Shown one piece after another: positions 1 to 6,296 of a stretch of 12,382 nucleotides of DNA. Source of the stretch: Chloroflexota bacterium (lineage in GTDB: Bacteria; Chloroflexota; UBA5177; JANWHV01); NCBI GenBank assembly GCA_025450255.1, contig JANWHV010000126.1, positions 1 to 12,382 on the forward strand, in the 5' to 3' direction. Each line of letters begins with the position of its first letter. The stretch's first letter is position 1. The notes under the pieces are model-generated. The model searched no databases. It saw nothing but the letters and a program-made list of their open reading frames with translations, and was not told where the DNA came from. Both the position numbers and the translations under genes were made by a program.

Positions 1-416
1 ACGTTGATGCCTTTCTCGGCGCGGAGTTGCCCGATCCGGTTTTGCCGTCCGCGGAGGAGGCGGAGGCGTTGTTTGACCTGCTCTCTGACCGCAGGCCAAT
101 TAACGCGCGTCCGCCGGCGCTGCCGACCGATTTCGAGGAACGGCTCGGAAGCGGCGCCGACGCCGAAGCGTTCTATGCGGTAGTGCCATTCGCCGACGAG
201 CGACCTTGCTCGCTCGCGACGATTCTGAACGTAGGGTGGCAGTACAAGCTTCGTCGAACCTATGCCCTCTGCAATGAGCTGATGACGGCGGATCATTCGT
301 GGCCGGAAGCTATGGACGCGCTGACAGCTCACGTCCTCGAGCGATGCGCCTTGCTGCAGCAATCGATCGAGGCGGCGTACGTGCAACAGATGTTCTCACG
401 CCTGGGCGATCGATGA
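1..416 (+). CDS. 3' end of an unrecognised protein (5' end outside window)
   Basis: The reading frame is open from base 3 with no stop before 414-416, so this is the C-terminal part (about 137 residues) of a longer protein. A TTG at 27 could serve as a start, but it has no ribosome binding site in view and the frame continues upstream of it, so I treat the gene as cut by the window edge. The visible part is soluble-looking, with no membrane segment. It has an acidic, alanine-rich first half, then a segment ILNVGWQYKLRR and a helical C-terminus rich in Leu, Ala and Gln. I do not recognise the family. Its stop TGA overlaps the ATG of dcd (ATGA), which implies co-transcription and translational coupling. 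A functional link to nucleotide metabolism is possible but is only inferred from that position. Confidence 0.6.
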   Translation, partial: VDAFLGAELPDPVLPSAEEAEALFDLLSDRRPINARPPALPTDFEERLGSGADAEAFYAVVPFADERPCSLATILNVGWQYKLRRTYALCNELMTADHSWPEAMDALTAHVLERCALLQQSIEAAYVQQMFSRLGDR

Positions 417-1066
417 GTATTCTCAATGAGCGCCAGATCATGCGCCGGCTGTTGATCGATCGAGATGTGGTAGTGACGCCGATCATCGATTTGGCGACGC
501 AGCTAGGCCCGACATCGCTCGACGTTCGCCTTGGCACGAGATTCCAGGCACAGAAGCGCAACGCACTGCCGTACATCGAGCCATTGCAGGACGAGGCGGG
601 CTTGCGCGCCGACATCTCAGCCTATACGCAGGATTACGTGATATTGCCCACGGAGCCGTATGTCCTGCACCCCGGCGATTTCGCCCTTGCGTGCACGCTC
701 GAGTTTATCCGTTTGCCCGCCGATCTATCGGCGCGGCTAGAGGGTCGAAGTTCGTGGGGAAGGATGGGACTGCAGATTCATTCAACCGCGGGCTTTATCG
801 ATCCTGGTTTCTCCGGCGTGATTACTTTTGAGTTGTCTAACCTCGGCAAGGTGCCGATTCCGCTGTATCCTGGACTTCGCATCGGCCAGCTTTGCTTTTA
901 CACTGGCGAGCACAGCGTCATACCATATCGCAGCAAGAAACTAACCAAGTACGCGGGGCAGATTGCGCCGATGGGAAGCGCGTTCTACCTAGACCCGGAA
1001 TATAAGGCGATTCGTTATGAGCAGCAGGCCGAAAAAGAGCGGACCCCCGACGCGACCGTCGATTAA
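413..1066 (+). CDS. dcd: dCTP deaminase (possibly bifunctional dCTP deaminase/dUTPase)
   Basis: This 217-residue protein deaminates dCTP to dUTP, the entry to dTTP synthesis; some family members also cleave dUTP to dUMP. The family signature is clear. EGRSSWGRMGL (residues 110-120) carries the Ser and Arg of the phosphate-binding active site. HSTAGFIDPGFSGVITFEL (123-141) includes Glu140, the expected catalytic glutamate. PGLRIGQL (153-160) and KYAGQ (179-183) follow near the C-terminus. The TAGFIDPGFSG stretch resembles the mycobacterial enzyme known to be bifunctional, so dUMP formation is plausible but cannot be settled by eye. At 217 residues it is longer than the usual 190, through a charged tail after residue 195. 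The ATG at 413 is chosen because it overlaps the previous stop and gives the expected N-terminus (ILNERQI); an in-frame ATG at 299 would add 38 unrelated residues. The gene probably shares one transcript with its two neighbours. Confidence 0.95.
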   Translation: MSILNERQIMRRLLIDRDVVVTPIIDLATQLGPTSLDVRLGTRFQAQKRNALPYIEPLQDEAGLRADISAYTQDYVILPTEPYVLHPGDFALACTLEFIRLPADLSARLEGRSSWGRMGLQIHSTAGFIDPGFSGVITFELSNLGKVPIPLYPGLRIGQLCFYTGEHSVIPYRSKKLTKYAGQIAPMGSAFYLDPEYKAIRYEQQAEKERTPDATVD

Positions 1067-2849
1067 TCGGCGGTTCGTCAGGCCAAATTATCGGCCGGCA
1101 CGACCAAACGCGCCTACTCGGCGTATCTTTCCTCGCCGGCTCGATCGACCGGCGTTTAAAGACCGCCGGGCACGCGCTCGGGATATCTATCTCAGGCTGG
1201 GCATCGGCGCCGGTATTGTCGTGGTCCTGAGCGTCGCGTTCATTCTCTTTGAAGGGTATTACTCGACGCGGGTGAATCCGCATGTGAGCGTGGACGGCAT
1301 TCCGCTCGGCGGTGTATCGCTGGCGGACGTGCCGGCATACGTGCAGCAAAAGCTAGACCAGCGAAACAACCAGCCCATCATCCTGCATGTCGACGATAGG
1401 GTGTACCAGGTCACGAGCAGCGGATTCCATGCCCATTACGATGTAGCGCGCGCCATCGCTCAGGCGCAAAATGACGGGCACACGGGGGACTTCGTAACCC
1501 GCGTTTGGAACCAATTCAACACCATGTTCTCAGGCCACGACTACCCACTGGCCGGGACACACGACGCAAAGTCGGTTCAGACCTTCCTGTCACGAGTCGC
1601 CGCGGATATTGCGTATGATCCTCAGCCGGCCCAGGTTGGCGTGCAAGACAACGGCGTCACGATCCTGCACGAATCAGTGCTTGGGCGGAAATTGGATGTA
1701 CCGGCCGCGACGCGTCTCCTCAACGCCGAACTTGACCGCCATAGTGTGTTCGATATCAAGGTGCCGGTTTTGTTCCCATCGTCGCCAATTTCGCACGATG
1801 TCGCGCAGCAGACGGTAAACCAGGCACAGGATTTATTGAGCCAGAATGTGTTTTTTAGCTCGTTGCAAAAGGTGCGAGCCTGGTATCTCAAACCGAGCCA
1901 GCTCCTCCACCTGCTCACCTTTACGCCGGGCTATGATCCCAAACGGGGCTGGGTCATCACTATGGGCCTGGACACGAAAAGACTTGCCGTGACCATGGCG
2001 CCCATAGCGGCGGCCGTGAACCACGAGCCGGTGCCCGCCTACTACAAGTTTGTCGACGCCGCGAACGGCCAACCCGATACGGCCGTGCCATATCCCGATA
2101 GCCCCGGCCTGGCGATCGATATAGATAAGGCGGCGCAGGCGATTGTGGCGTCTCCATCGACGGGGCACAACGCGACGATACCGTTCACGCACCCACGCGC
2201 GGCATTCACGCTCGCCAATGCCCGAGCAATGGGATTCGACACGCTACAGGGTAAAGGCGTAGCCGGGCTGATAGGCTCTACGGAGGAACGCCTGGTTAAC
2301 GCCCATACGGCGGCGGGGATGCTCAATAATATCCGGCTGGATCCGGGCGAGCAGCTATCGGTGACAACGGTCATATCACCGGTCGTGCAGGCAAATGGAT
2401 TTATTCCCGAACAGGGTGGCTTTGGCCTGAAATACGACATATCCGGGACGAATGGCGGGCCGAGCCAGGCAGCTTCGGCGTTATTCCAGGCGGCGTATCG
2501 CGCCGGTCTTACCATAGTGCAACGAGAATCGTACCCAAATGTCACGGTGTTGAACGGCCCACCCGGCACCGACGCCATGGTGCAAGCACGGCGAGGCGGC
2601 GCCGACCTTCAACTGGTGAACAACACAAAACATGTGATATTGATCGGTCTTCGGGTAAACCACTATGACTCCATTAGCTACGTATTCAATAATAGCTCGG
2701 TACACCGGACTGTCACCGTTATTGGCCCGGTGGTGACGCTAAACCTGGATGGCAGCATCGATGCCCAGATCGGTCGAGTCACCAGCGGGGACCGCGTGCT
2801 CCAGGATCAGTTCCGCACGCACTATAACTCCATCGATCGGTACCCCTAG
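1017..2849 (+). CDS. Membrane-anchored VanW-domain protein with peptidoglycan-binding-like repeats
   Basis: This is a 610-residue envelope protein of unknown biochemical function. Residues 1-60 are a basic, Pro/Arg-rich cytoplasmic tail. Residues 62-78 form one membrane segment, so the rest lies outside the membrane. Residues about 88-210 and 212-335 look like two PF12229-type peptidoglycan-binding domains (the first opens HVSVDGIPLGGVSLADV). The VanW domain spans about 405-550 and includes STEERLVNAHTAAGMLNNI and LDPGEQLS. VanW proteins normally carry GGGxCQxSSTLYNA; here the equivalent (479-494) reads NGGPSQAASALFQAAY, with Ser483 where Cys is expected, and I see no cysteine in the whole protein. 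No C-terminal G5 domain is evident. The ATG at 1017 overlaps dcd by 50 nt and has only a weak AAGG upstream. It is the only start that keeps the cytoplasmic tail; the next candidate, a GTG near 1219, lies inside the membrane segment. Family assignment is firm, role is not. Confidence 0.88.
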   Translation: MSSRPKKSGPPTRPSINRRFVRPNYRPARPNAPTRRIFPRRLDRPAFKDRRARARDIYLRLGIGAGIVVVLSVAFILFEGYYSTRVNPHVSVDGIPLGGVSLADVPAYVQQKLDQRNNQPIILHVDDRVYQVTSSGFHAHYDVARAIAQAQNDGHTGDFVTRVWNQFNTMFSGHDYPLAGTHDAKSVQTFLSRVAADIAYDPQPAQVGVQDNGVTILHESVLGRKLDVPAATRLLNAELDRHSVFDIKVPVLFPSSPISHDVAQQTVNQAQDLLSQNVFFSSLQKVRAWYLKPSQLLHLLTFTPGYDPKRGWVITMGLDTKRLAVTMAPIAAAVNHEPVPAYYKFVDAANGQPDTAVPYPDSPGLAIDIDKAAQAIVASPSTGHNATIPFTHPRAAFTLANARAMGFDTLQGKGVAGLIGSTEERLVNAHTAAGMLNNIRLDPGEQLSVTTVISPVVQANGFIPEQGGFGLKYDISGTNGGPSQAASALFQAAYRAGLTIVQRESYPNVTVLNGPPGTDAMVQARRGGADLQLVNNTKHVILIGLRVNHYDSISYVFNNSSVHRTVTVIGPVVTLNLDGSIDAQIGRVTSGDRVLQDQFRTHYNSIDRYP

Positions 2850-2862
2850 CTCCGGGTTCCGG

Positions 2863-3456
2863 TCACACGACGCCTTTGGTGCTGGGGACTCGTCCAACTC
2901 GAGCGGGGTCGACCCGCGAGGCCGCGTGGAGCGCGCGCGCGAGTCCCTTGAAAACCGCCTCCACGACATGATGATCGTTTGACCCCGCCAGGATACGGGC
3001 GTGTACATTGCATCGCGCCTCCGTGGCCAGGGAATGAAAGAAATGCGGTACCAGCTCGGTTGGCATCGCGCCGAGCATGTGTGTTCTTAATGGCATATCC
3101 AGCGCGGCATAAGGCCGGCCCGAAAGATCGACGGCTACAAGCGCAAGCGCCTCGTCCATCGGCACGATAGCGTGTGCCATGCGTACGACGCCGCGCCGTT
3201 CGCCGAGTGCCTCACGCAATGCGATGCCCAGGGCCAGGCCGGTGTCCTCCACGGTGTGATGGGCGTCCACATGAAGGTCGCCCACCGCCTGAACGTCAAG
3301 ATCGAACAGCCCATGGTGGGAAAGCAAGTTGAGCATGTGGTCCAGGAACCCTACTCCGGTGCTAATATTCGCGACGCCGGTACCGTCCACGTCCCAGATC
3401 ACGGAGACTCGTGTTTCGGCGGTCTCTCTCGTGCACCGTCCGACTCGATGGTTCAT
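2863..3456 (-). CDS. hisB: Imidazoleglycerol-phosphate dehydratase
   Basis: This 197-residue enzyme dehydrates imidazole glycerol phosphate to imidazole acetol phosphate, the sixth step of histidine synthesis, using two Mn ions. All family motifs are present: GFLDHMLNLLSHHGLFDL (36-53), DAHHTVEDTGLALG (64-77), PMDEAL (99-104) and SNDHHVVEAVFKGLARAL (159-176). These supply the paired histidines and glutamates that bind metal. The length matches single-function HisB, with no fused phosphatase domain. The start ATG at 3456 is preceded by AGGAGG (3461-3466) with a 4-nt spacer. An open frame extends further upstream but runs into the preceding gene and lacks family similarity. The gene lies 22 nt downstream of the glycerate kinase on the same strand and is probably co-transcribed with it. 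No other his gene is in the window, so it sits outside a classical his operon. It converges with the VanW gene, with 13 nt between the stops. Confidence 0.96.
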   Translation of the reverse strand: MNHRVGRCTRETAETRVSVIWDVDGTGVANISTGVGFLDHMLNLLSHHGLFDLDVQAVGDLHVDAHHTVEDTGLALGIALREALGERRGVVRMAHAIVPMDEALALVAVDLSGRPYAALDMPLRTHMLGAMPTELVPHFFHSLATEARCNVHARILAGSNDHHVVEAVFKGLARALHAASRVDPARVGRVPSTKGVV

Positions 3457-3478
3457 TCGCCCTCCTGGCGTGTTGCAA

Positions 3479-4696
3479 CTACATGCGCGGCGGTGCTTCG
3501 TTTCGAACGCGCGTTTGCGCGCCTTGAAGTAGAGCATCGTTCGTGCGTTCAAGGTCCAGAGTCCACTGCCTGGAGGCAAGCCATAGCCTGACCACATTCT
3601 CGCTCGCTCTCCGCAGCAGAGGAGCGGCACGCGCGAAGGCCTTTGCATAACTCATTGGCCCATCCGCGATCGGCAGCGCCGCCGTCAGGCCAATGTCATA
3701 CAATGCGCGCAATTCATCACCGCGCACGCTTCCGCCCAGAGCAATCACGGGGATGCCGTGTCGGGACGCTCGCGTGAGCACACCGCTGATAACCTTGCCG
3801 CGCGCGGTCTGGCCGTCTATCCGGCCTTCGCCGGTCAACACGAGATCCGTACCATGCAGGTGCCGATCAAAACGGATTGCATCGAGCACGAGGTCGATTC
3901 CAGGCTCCTGGATCGCGCCGATCGCAAGGAGGCCGGCGGTGAGGCCACCCGCCGCGCCGGCTCCAGGCCGGCTGGCCAGGTCGAGCCCAAGATCTCGCGC
4001 GACGATCGCCGCGAATCGGGCAAGATTCCGGTCCAGTTTTTGGATATCCGCCGGCCTTGCTCCCTTCTGTGGCCCAAATACGGCGGCGGCGCCATCAGGC
4101 CCGACGAGCGGATTTCGCACGTCGCCGGCCACCCTCAAGCGCACGCCCGCCAGGCGCGGGTCCAGGTCCCGCAAATCGATACGCTCCAGGTCCGCGAGCC
4201 CCGCGTTTCCCGGTCCGATCGACATATCGTTCGCGTCGAGCAACCGGGCGCCGAGCGCCTGCAGCGCACCCGCGCCTCCGTCCACGGTCGCGCTGCCGCC
4301 CACGCCCAGAATGATGTCGGTGGCGCCGGCGTCCAACGCCGCACGGATCAGTTCACCCGTGCCGTGAGTGCTTGCCAGGAATGGATTTCGTTCCTCGATT
4401 CTCAACAAGGGCAAGCCGGATGCCGACGCCATCTCCGCCACCACGGAGGTCGCGTCCAGGCGCCCTATGGACGCATCGACCGGCCTGCCAAGGGGGTCAT
4501 GCACTCGCGCCGTGACCAACGTGCCACCACGCGCTCCCACCAACGCTTCCACGGTACCCTCGCCGCCATCCGCAAGCGGTAGGCGCACGATGCTCGCGCG
4601 TGGCGCCACGCGCGCCACGCCCGCGGCCATCGCCGCCGCGACTTCTCTCGCGGTGAGGCTTCCCTTGAAGGAATCGGGGGCGCAGACAAACTTCAT
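3479..4696 (-). CDS. Glycerate kinase (GlxK/GarK family)
   Basis: This 405-residue protein phosphorylates D-glycerate, normally to 2-phosphoglycerate in the bacterial GlxK/GarK family (PF02595), feeding glycerate into lower glycolysis. Recognisable landmarks are the N-terminal MKFVCAPDSFKGSLTA (1-16), LPLADGGEGTVEAL (39-52), HGTGELI (111-117), GVGGSATVDGGAG (131-143), GDVRNPLVGPDGAA (191-204), FGPQKGA (207-213) and LTGEGRIDGQTARGK (287-301). Together they match the family end to end. The typical length is about 380, and the last 25-30 residues here form a polar extension without recognised motifs. The ATG at 4696 gives the canonical N-terminus; the 14 upstream codons do not. There is no Shine-Dalgarno sequence, and a -10 box sits so close that the transcript probably begins at the start codon (see the promoter entry). 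hisB follows after 22 nt. Whether the product is 2- or 3-phosphoglycerate cannot be read from the sequence. Confidence 0.94.
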   Translation of the reverse strand: MKFVCAPDSFKGSLTAREVAAAMAAGVARVAPRASIVRLPLADGGEGTVEALVGARGGTLVTARVHDPLGRPVDASIGRLDATSVVAEMASASGLPLLRIEERNPFLASTHGTGELIRAALDAGATDIILGVGGSATVDGGAGALQALGARLLDANDMSIGPGNAGLADLERIDLRDLDPRLAGVRLRVAGDVRNPLVGPDGAAAVFGPQKGARPADIQKLDRNLARFAAIVARDLGLDLASRPGAGAAGGLTAGLLAIGAIQEPGIDLVLDAIRFDRHLHGTDLVLTGEGRIDGQTARGKVISGVLTRASRHGIPVIALGGSVRGDELRALYDIGLTAALPIADGPMSYAKAFARAAPLLRRASENVVRLWLASRQWTLDLERTNDALLQGAQTRVRNEAPPRM

Positions 4697-4702
4697 AGTG
4701 TC

Positions 4703-4731
4703 ATTGTAGCCGTCCCAACATGGGGTGTTGG
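4703..4731 (-). promoter_or_regulatory. Promoter of glycerate kinase-hisB, probably giving a leaderless mRNA
   Basis: On the minus strand TACAAT occupies 4708-4703. Counting 7 nt downstream puts transcription initiation at 4696, the A of the start ATG. Seventeen bases upstream is CCAACA (4731-4726), a weak -35 matching TTGACA at three positions. No ribosome binding site exists between the -10 box and the ATG, consistent with leaderless translation, which is common in several GC-rich phyla. This is inferred from spacing alone. Confidence 0.5.
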
Positions 4732-4732
4732 G
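4714..4732. repeat. Inverted repeat over the -35 region of the glycerate kinase promoter
   Basis: CCCAACA (4714-4720) and TGTTGGG (4726-4732) form a perfect 7-bp inverted repeat around a 5-nt centre. It covers the putative -35 box and most of the spacer of the kinase promoter, the usual place for a repressor operator. No T-tract follows on either strand, so a terminator is unlikely. The regulator is unknown. Confidence 0.4.
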
Positions 4733-4872
4733 CGCCACGCGGAATCGCGGAAGCCTCTATGGCGGCGCCAATCACCATACCACCTGTAGAGTGACAAGTC
4801 GCTATCACACTACCTATTGTGGGCTCTATCGGGCGTCTGTACTGGTCAAACCGCAACAATCCGTACTAAATG

Positions 4873-4901
4873 GTGACATACCGGGTCTCCTGTGCTATAG
4901 T
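4873..4901 (+). promoter_or_regulatory. Sigma70-type extended -10 promoter of the 3D-domain protein gene
   Basis: GTGACA (4873-4878, one mismatch to TTGACA) is followed after exactly 17 bp by TATAGT (4896-4901), which is itself preceded by an extended -10 TGC (4893-4895). The predicted transcription start is near 4908, leaving a leader of about 117 nt before the coding start at 5025. A weaker second candidate lies upstream, GTGACA (4791-4796) and TATTGT (4815-4820) with an 18-bp spacer. Confidence 0.65.
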
Positions 4902-4904
4902 AAC

Positions 4905-4979
4905 CCTCGGTCGTGCGCTGGTCGGGATGACACGCGGACTACACCGCGTGTCAAGGATCGCAGCTCCGAGGAAGGGAGG
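4905..4979 (+). ncRNA. Structured 5' leader RNA of the 3D-domain gene (unassigned element)
   Basis: The leader contains a perfect 10-bp hairpin: 4928-4937 (TGACACGCGG) pairs with 4944-4953 across the 6-nt loop ACTACA. Outside it, TGCG (4914-4917) can pair with CGCA (4959-4962), and CCTCGG (4905-4910) with CCGAGG (4966-4971), building a long irregular stem close to the predicted transcription start. CTCC (4964-4967) can instead pair with GGAG (4975-4978), and CGAGG (5000-5004) could compete for CCTCG, so alternative folds exist. The purine-rich GGAAGGGAGGA (4970-4980) looks like a ribosome binding site, but no start codon follows at a usable distance in any frame. Cell-wall hydrolase genes are often under riboswitches such as ydaO (c-di-AMP), but I cannot see that consensus here. 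Confidence 0.4.
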
Positions 4980-5024
4980 AAAACCGGAACTCATAGCCGC
5001 GAGGCCTGAGCCCGGTCGTACTTA

Positions 5025-6218
5025 TTGAAGAGACACACGACTGTTTTCGCGCATAGTGCTACCGTCGCGGGTACACTCGCGCTAGCCGCTTTCAGCGTCA
5101 CCGCGGGCCCCGGGAATGCGGGTGTTGCCCCGGTTGATGCTCACGCAAGCGATGCGGCGCACATGGTAGGCGTTCCGTCCAATAGCGGAGTCACGCCTAC
5201 GTTGGGGAAATATACGCTGGCCATGATGGTCCAGCCGGCGGTAGAGGATAATCCTCAACGCCCACCCCAGTCCAATCGGACCATTGACTACGGTCAATGG
5301 CCGATACTCCAGCAAGCGCCGCCCTCGCGCGGCACCCCTGTTCCGCCCGCTGACCAACCGGTGCGCATCGGTGGTAAAAGCGGAACACCATCGCCTGCCC
5401 CTCAGGCAAATGCAGTACGTTCAGCCCTCGCGCGTACCACGATCGAGCCTGGGCTCGATCTATTGAGTGCTCATGCGGATTCTCCTCCACACGCCAGAGC
5501 CGGCAACGGCGACGCCTTTACGGCGCTGGCGGCGGCAACGACGAAGGGCATTCTGTATACTGGGCTGAACAGCCCAGCAGTAGAATTGTCGACGACGCTC
5601 AGCATGGTTCCCGACCGGGCCGCGCGTTTGTCATCCCTGAGTCTTGAACGTGTACTCGACAACCAAACCATTACGTCCGCTACTCCGGCAATCATCGTAC
5701 GGAGCGGTGGAATCGTGCCTGGTTTCGGTCAGAGTTTACGGCGTCGACCCGATGCCTCCGGCCTCAAGCTGGCAGGCGTCCATCCCGCGGCAACGCAATA
5801 TTTGCAATGGGGTGAACACCCGACGCCTCTGGCAACCGCCACTCCGAGCCCTGCCTTCAGCAAAGCGGGACTGGTTCAGGCGGCCCCCACGCCAACAACA
5901 GTGAGCGCGGGCAACTGGACCGCGGCGAATATGCCGGGCGGGAACGCCCGGATGTTTCGCATAACCGGCTATACAGCCACGGGAAATCGTACGGCAACCG
6001 GAACCTGGCCCCACTGGGGTACGGTCGCCGTTGACAGGAACCTTATTCCATTGGGATCAACCGTGTACATTCAAGGGCTAGGCGTGTTTCACGCGGAGGA
6101 TACGGGGGGGGCGGTATTGGGCGCCCACGTTGATGTCTTCGTGAATTCAGCGGCGGAAGCTTACCAGCTCACGGGCTACCGATTGGTGAGTTTCTCGCCT
6201 CCTGGCGCACAGTCCTGA
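5025..6218 (+). CDS. Secreted 3D-domain protein (MltA/RlpA-like cell-wall enzyme)
   Basis: This 397-residue exported protein probably acts on peptidoglycan. Residues 1-31 form a signal peptide: KRH, a hydrophobic run of Ala, Leu, Val and Phe, then a likely cleavage region near AGPGNA. Residues 32-305 are low-complexity, Pro/Ala/Ser/Thr-rich and carry no domain I recognise, so they are probably a flexible spacer across the wall. Residues 310-391 are a 3D domain (PF06725): RITGYTATG, GTVAVDRNLIPLGSTVYI, GVFHAEDTGGAV and HVDVFV. The three aspartates that name the domain are Asp337, Asp359 and Asp370. The domain has the double-psi barrel fold found in MltA-type lytic transglycosylases. The start is the TTG at 5025, because an in-frame TGA lies at 5007-5009 and no ATG or GTG occurs before the signal peptide. 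No good Shine-Dalgarno sequence precedes it. No LysM or SH3 wall-binding domain is visible. Transcription likely starts near 4908 and ends at the terminator after 6244. Confidence 0.88.
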   Translation: MKRHTTVFAHSATVAGTLALAAFSVTAGPGNAGVAPVDAHASDAAHMVGVPSNSGVTPTLGKYTLAMMVQPAVEDNPQRPPQSNRTIDYGQWPILQQAPPSRGTPVPPADQPVRIGGKSGTPSPAPQANAVRSALARTTIEPGLDLLSAHADSPPHARAGNGDAFTALAAATTKGILYTGLNSPAVELSTTLSMVPDRAARLSSLSLERVLDNQTITSATPAIIVRSGGIVPGFGQSLRRRPDASGLKLAGVHPAATQYLQWGEHPTPLATATPSPAFSKAGLVQAAPTPTTVSAGNWTAANMPGGNARMFRITGYTATGNRTATGTWPHWGTVAVDRNLIPLGSTVYIQGLGVFHAEDTGGAVLGAHVDVFVNSAAEAYQLTGYRLVSFSPPGAQS

Positions 6219-6244
6219 CTTATATTGTCCAGTGCGACGACCGG

Positions 6245-6290
6245 CGACACCCGCTTCTTTTTTTGGAGGCGGGTGTCGTGCTTTTCTGGG
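6245..6290 (+). terminator. Intrinsic terminator after the 3D-domain gene
   Basis: CGACACCCGC (6245-6254) and GCGGGTGTCG (6269-6278) form a perfect 10-bp GC-rich stem. The 14-nt loop carries a run of seven T, and a TGCTTTTCT tail follows. It begins 26 nt after the stop of the 3D-domain gene and separates it from the next promoter. The T-run in the loop makes the reverse orientation less convincing. Confidence 0.8.
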
Positions 6291-6296
6291 GTCGTG

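Noticed and set aside
299..412. Upstream ATG at 299 for dcd
   Set aside because: It adds 38 residues with no family similarity and overlaps the previous gene; the ATG at 413 in an ATGA overlap gives the standard N-terminus.
2850..2862. Small hairpin CCGG-GTT-CCGG between the converging VanW and hisB genes
   Set aside because: Only 4 bp of stem and no T-run; not a credible terminator.
3693..4582. Long + strand open frames (224 and 274 residues) opposite the glycerate kinase
   Set aside because: Arg/Pro/Ala-rich products typical of antisense frames in GC-rich DNA; the minus strand encodes a full-length, motif-complete kinase.
4725..5009. 94-residue open frame in the divergent control region
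   Set aside because: It covers two promoters and the leader hairpin, has no ribosome binding site or family-like sequence, and ends just before the 3D-domain gene; chance frame.
4905..5024. Named riboswitch (ydaO c-di-AMP, cyclic-di-GMP, cobalamin) before the 3D-domain gene
   Set aside because: Structure is present, but I could not match the conserved core of any of these classes by eye, so no class is assigned.
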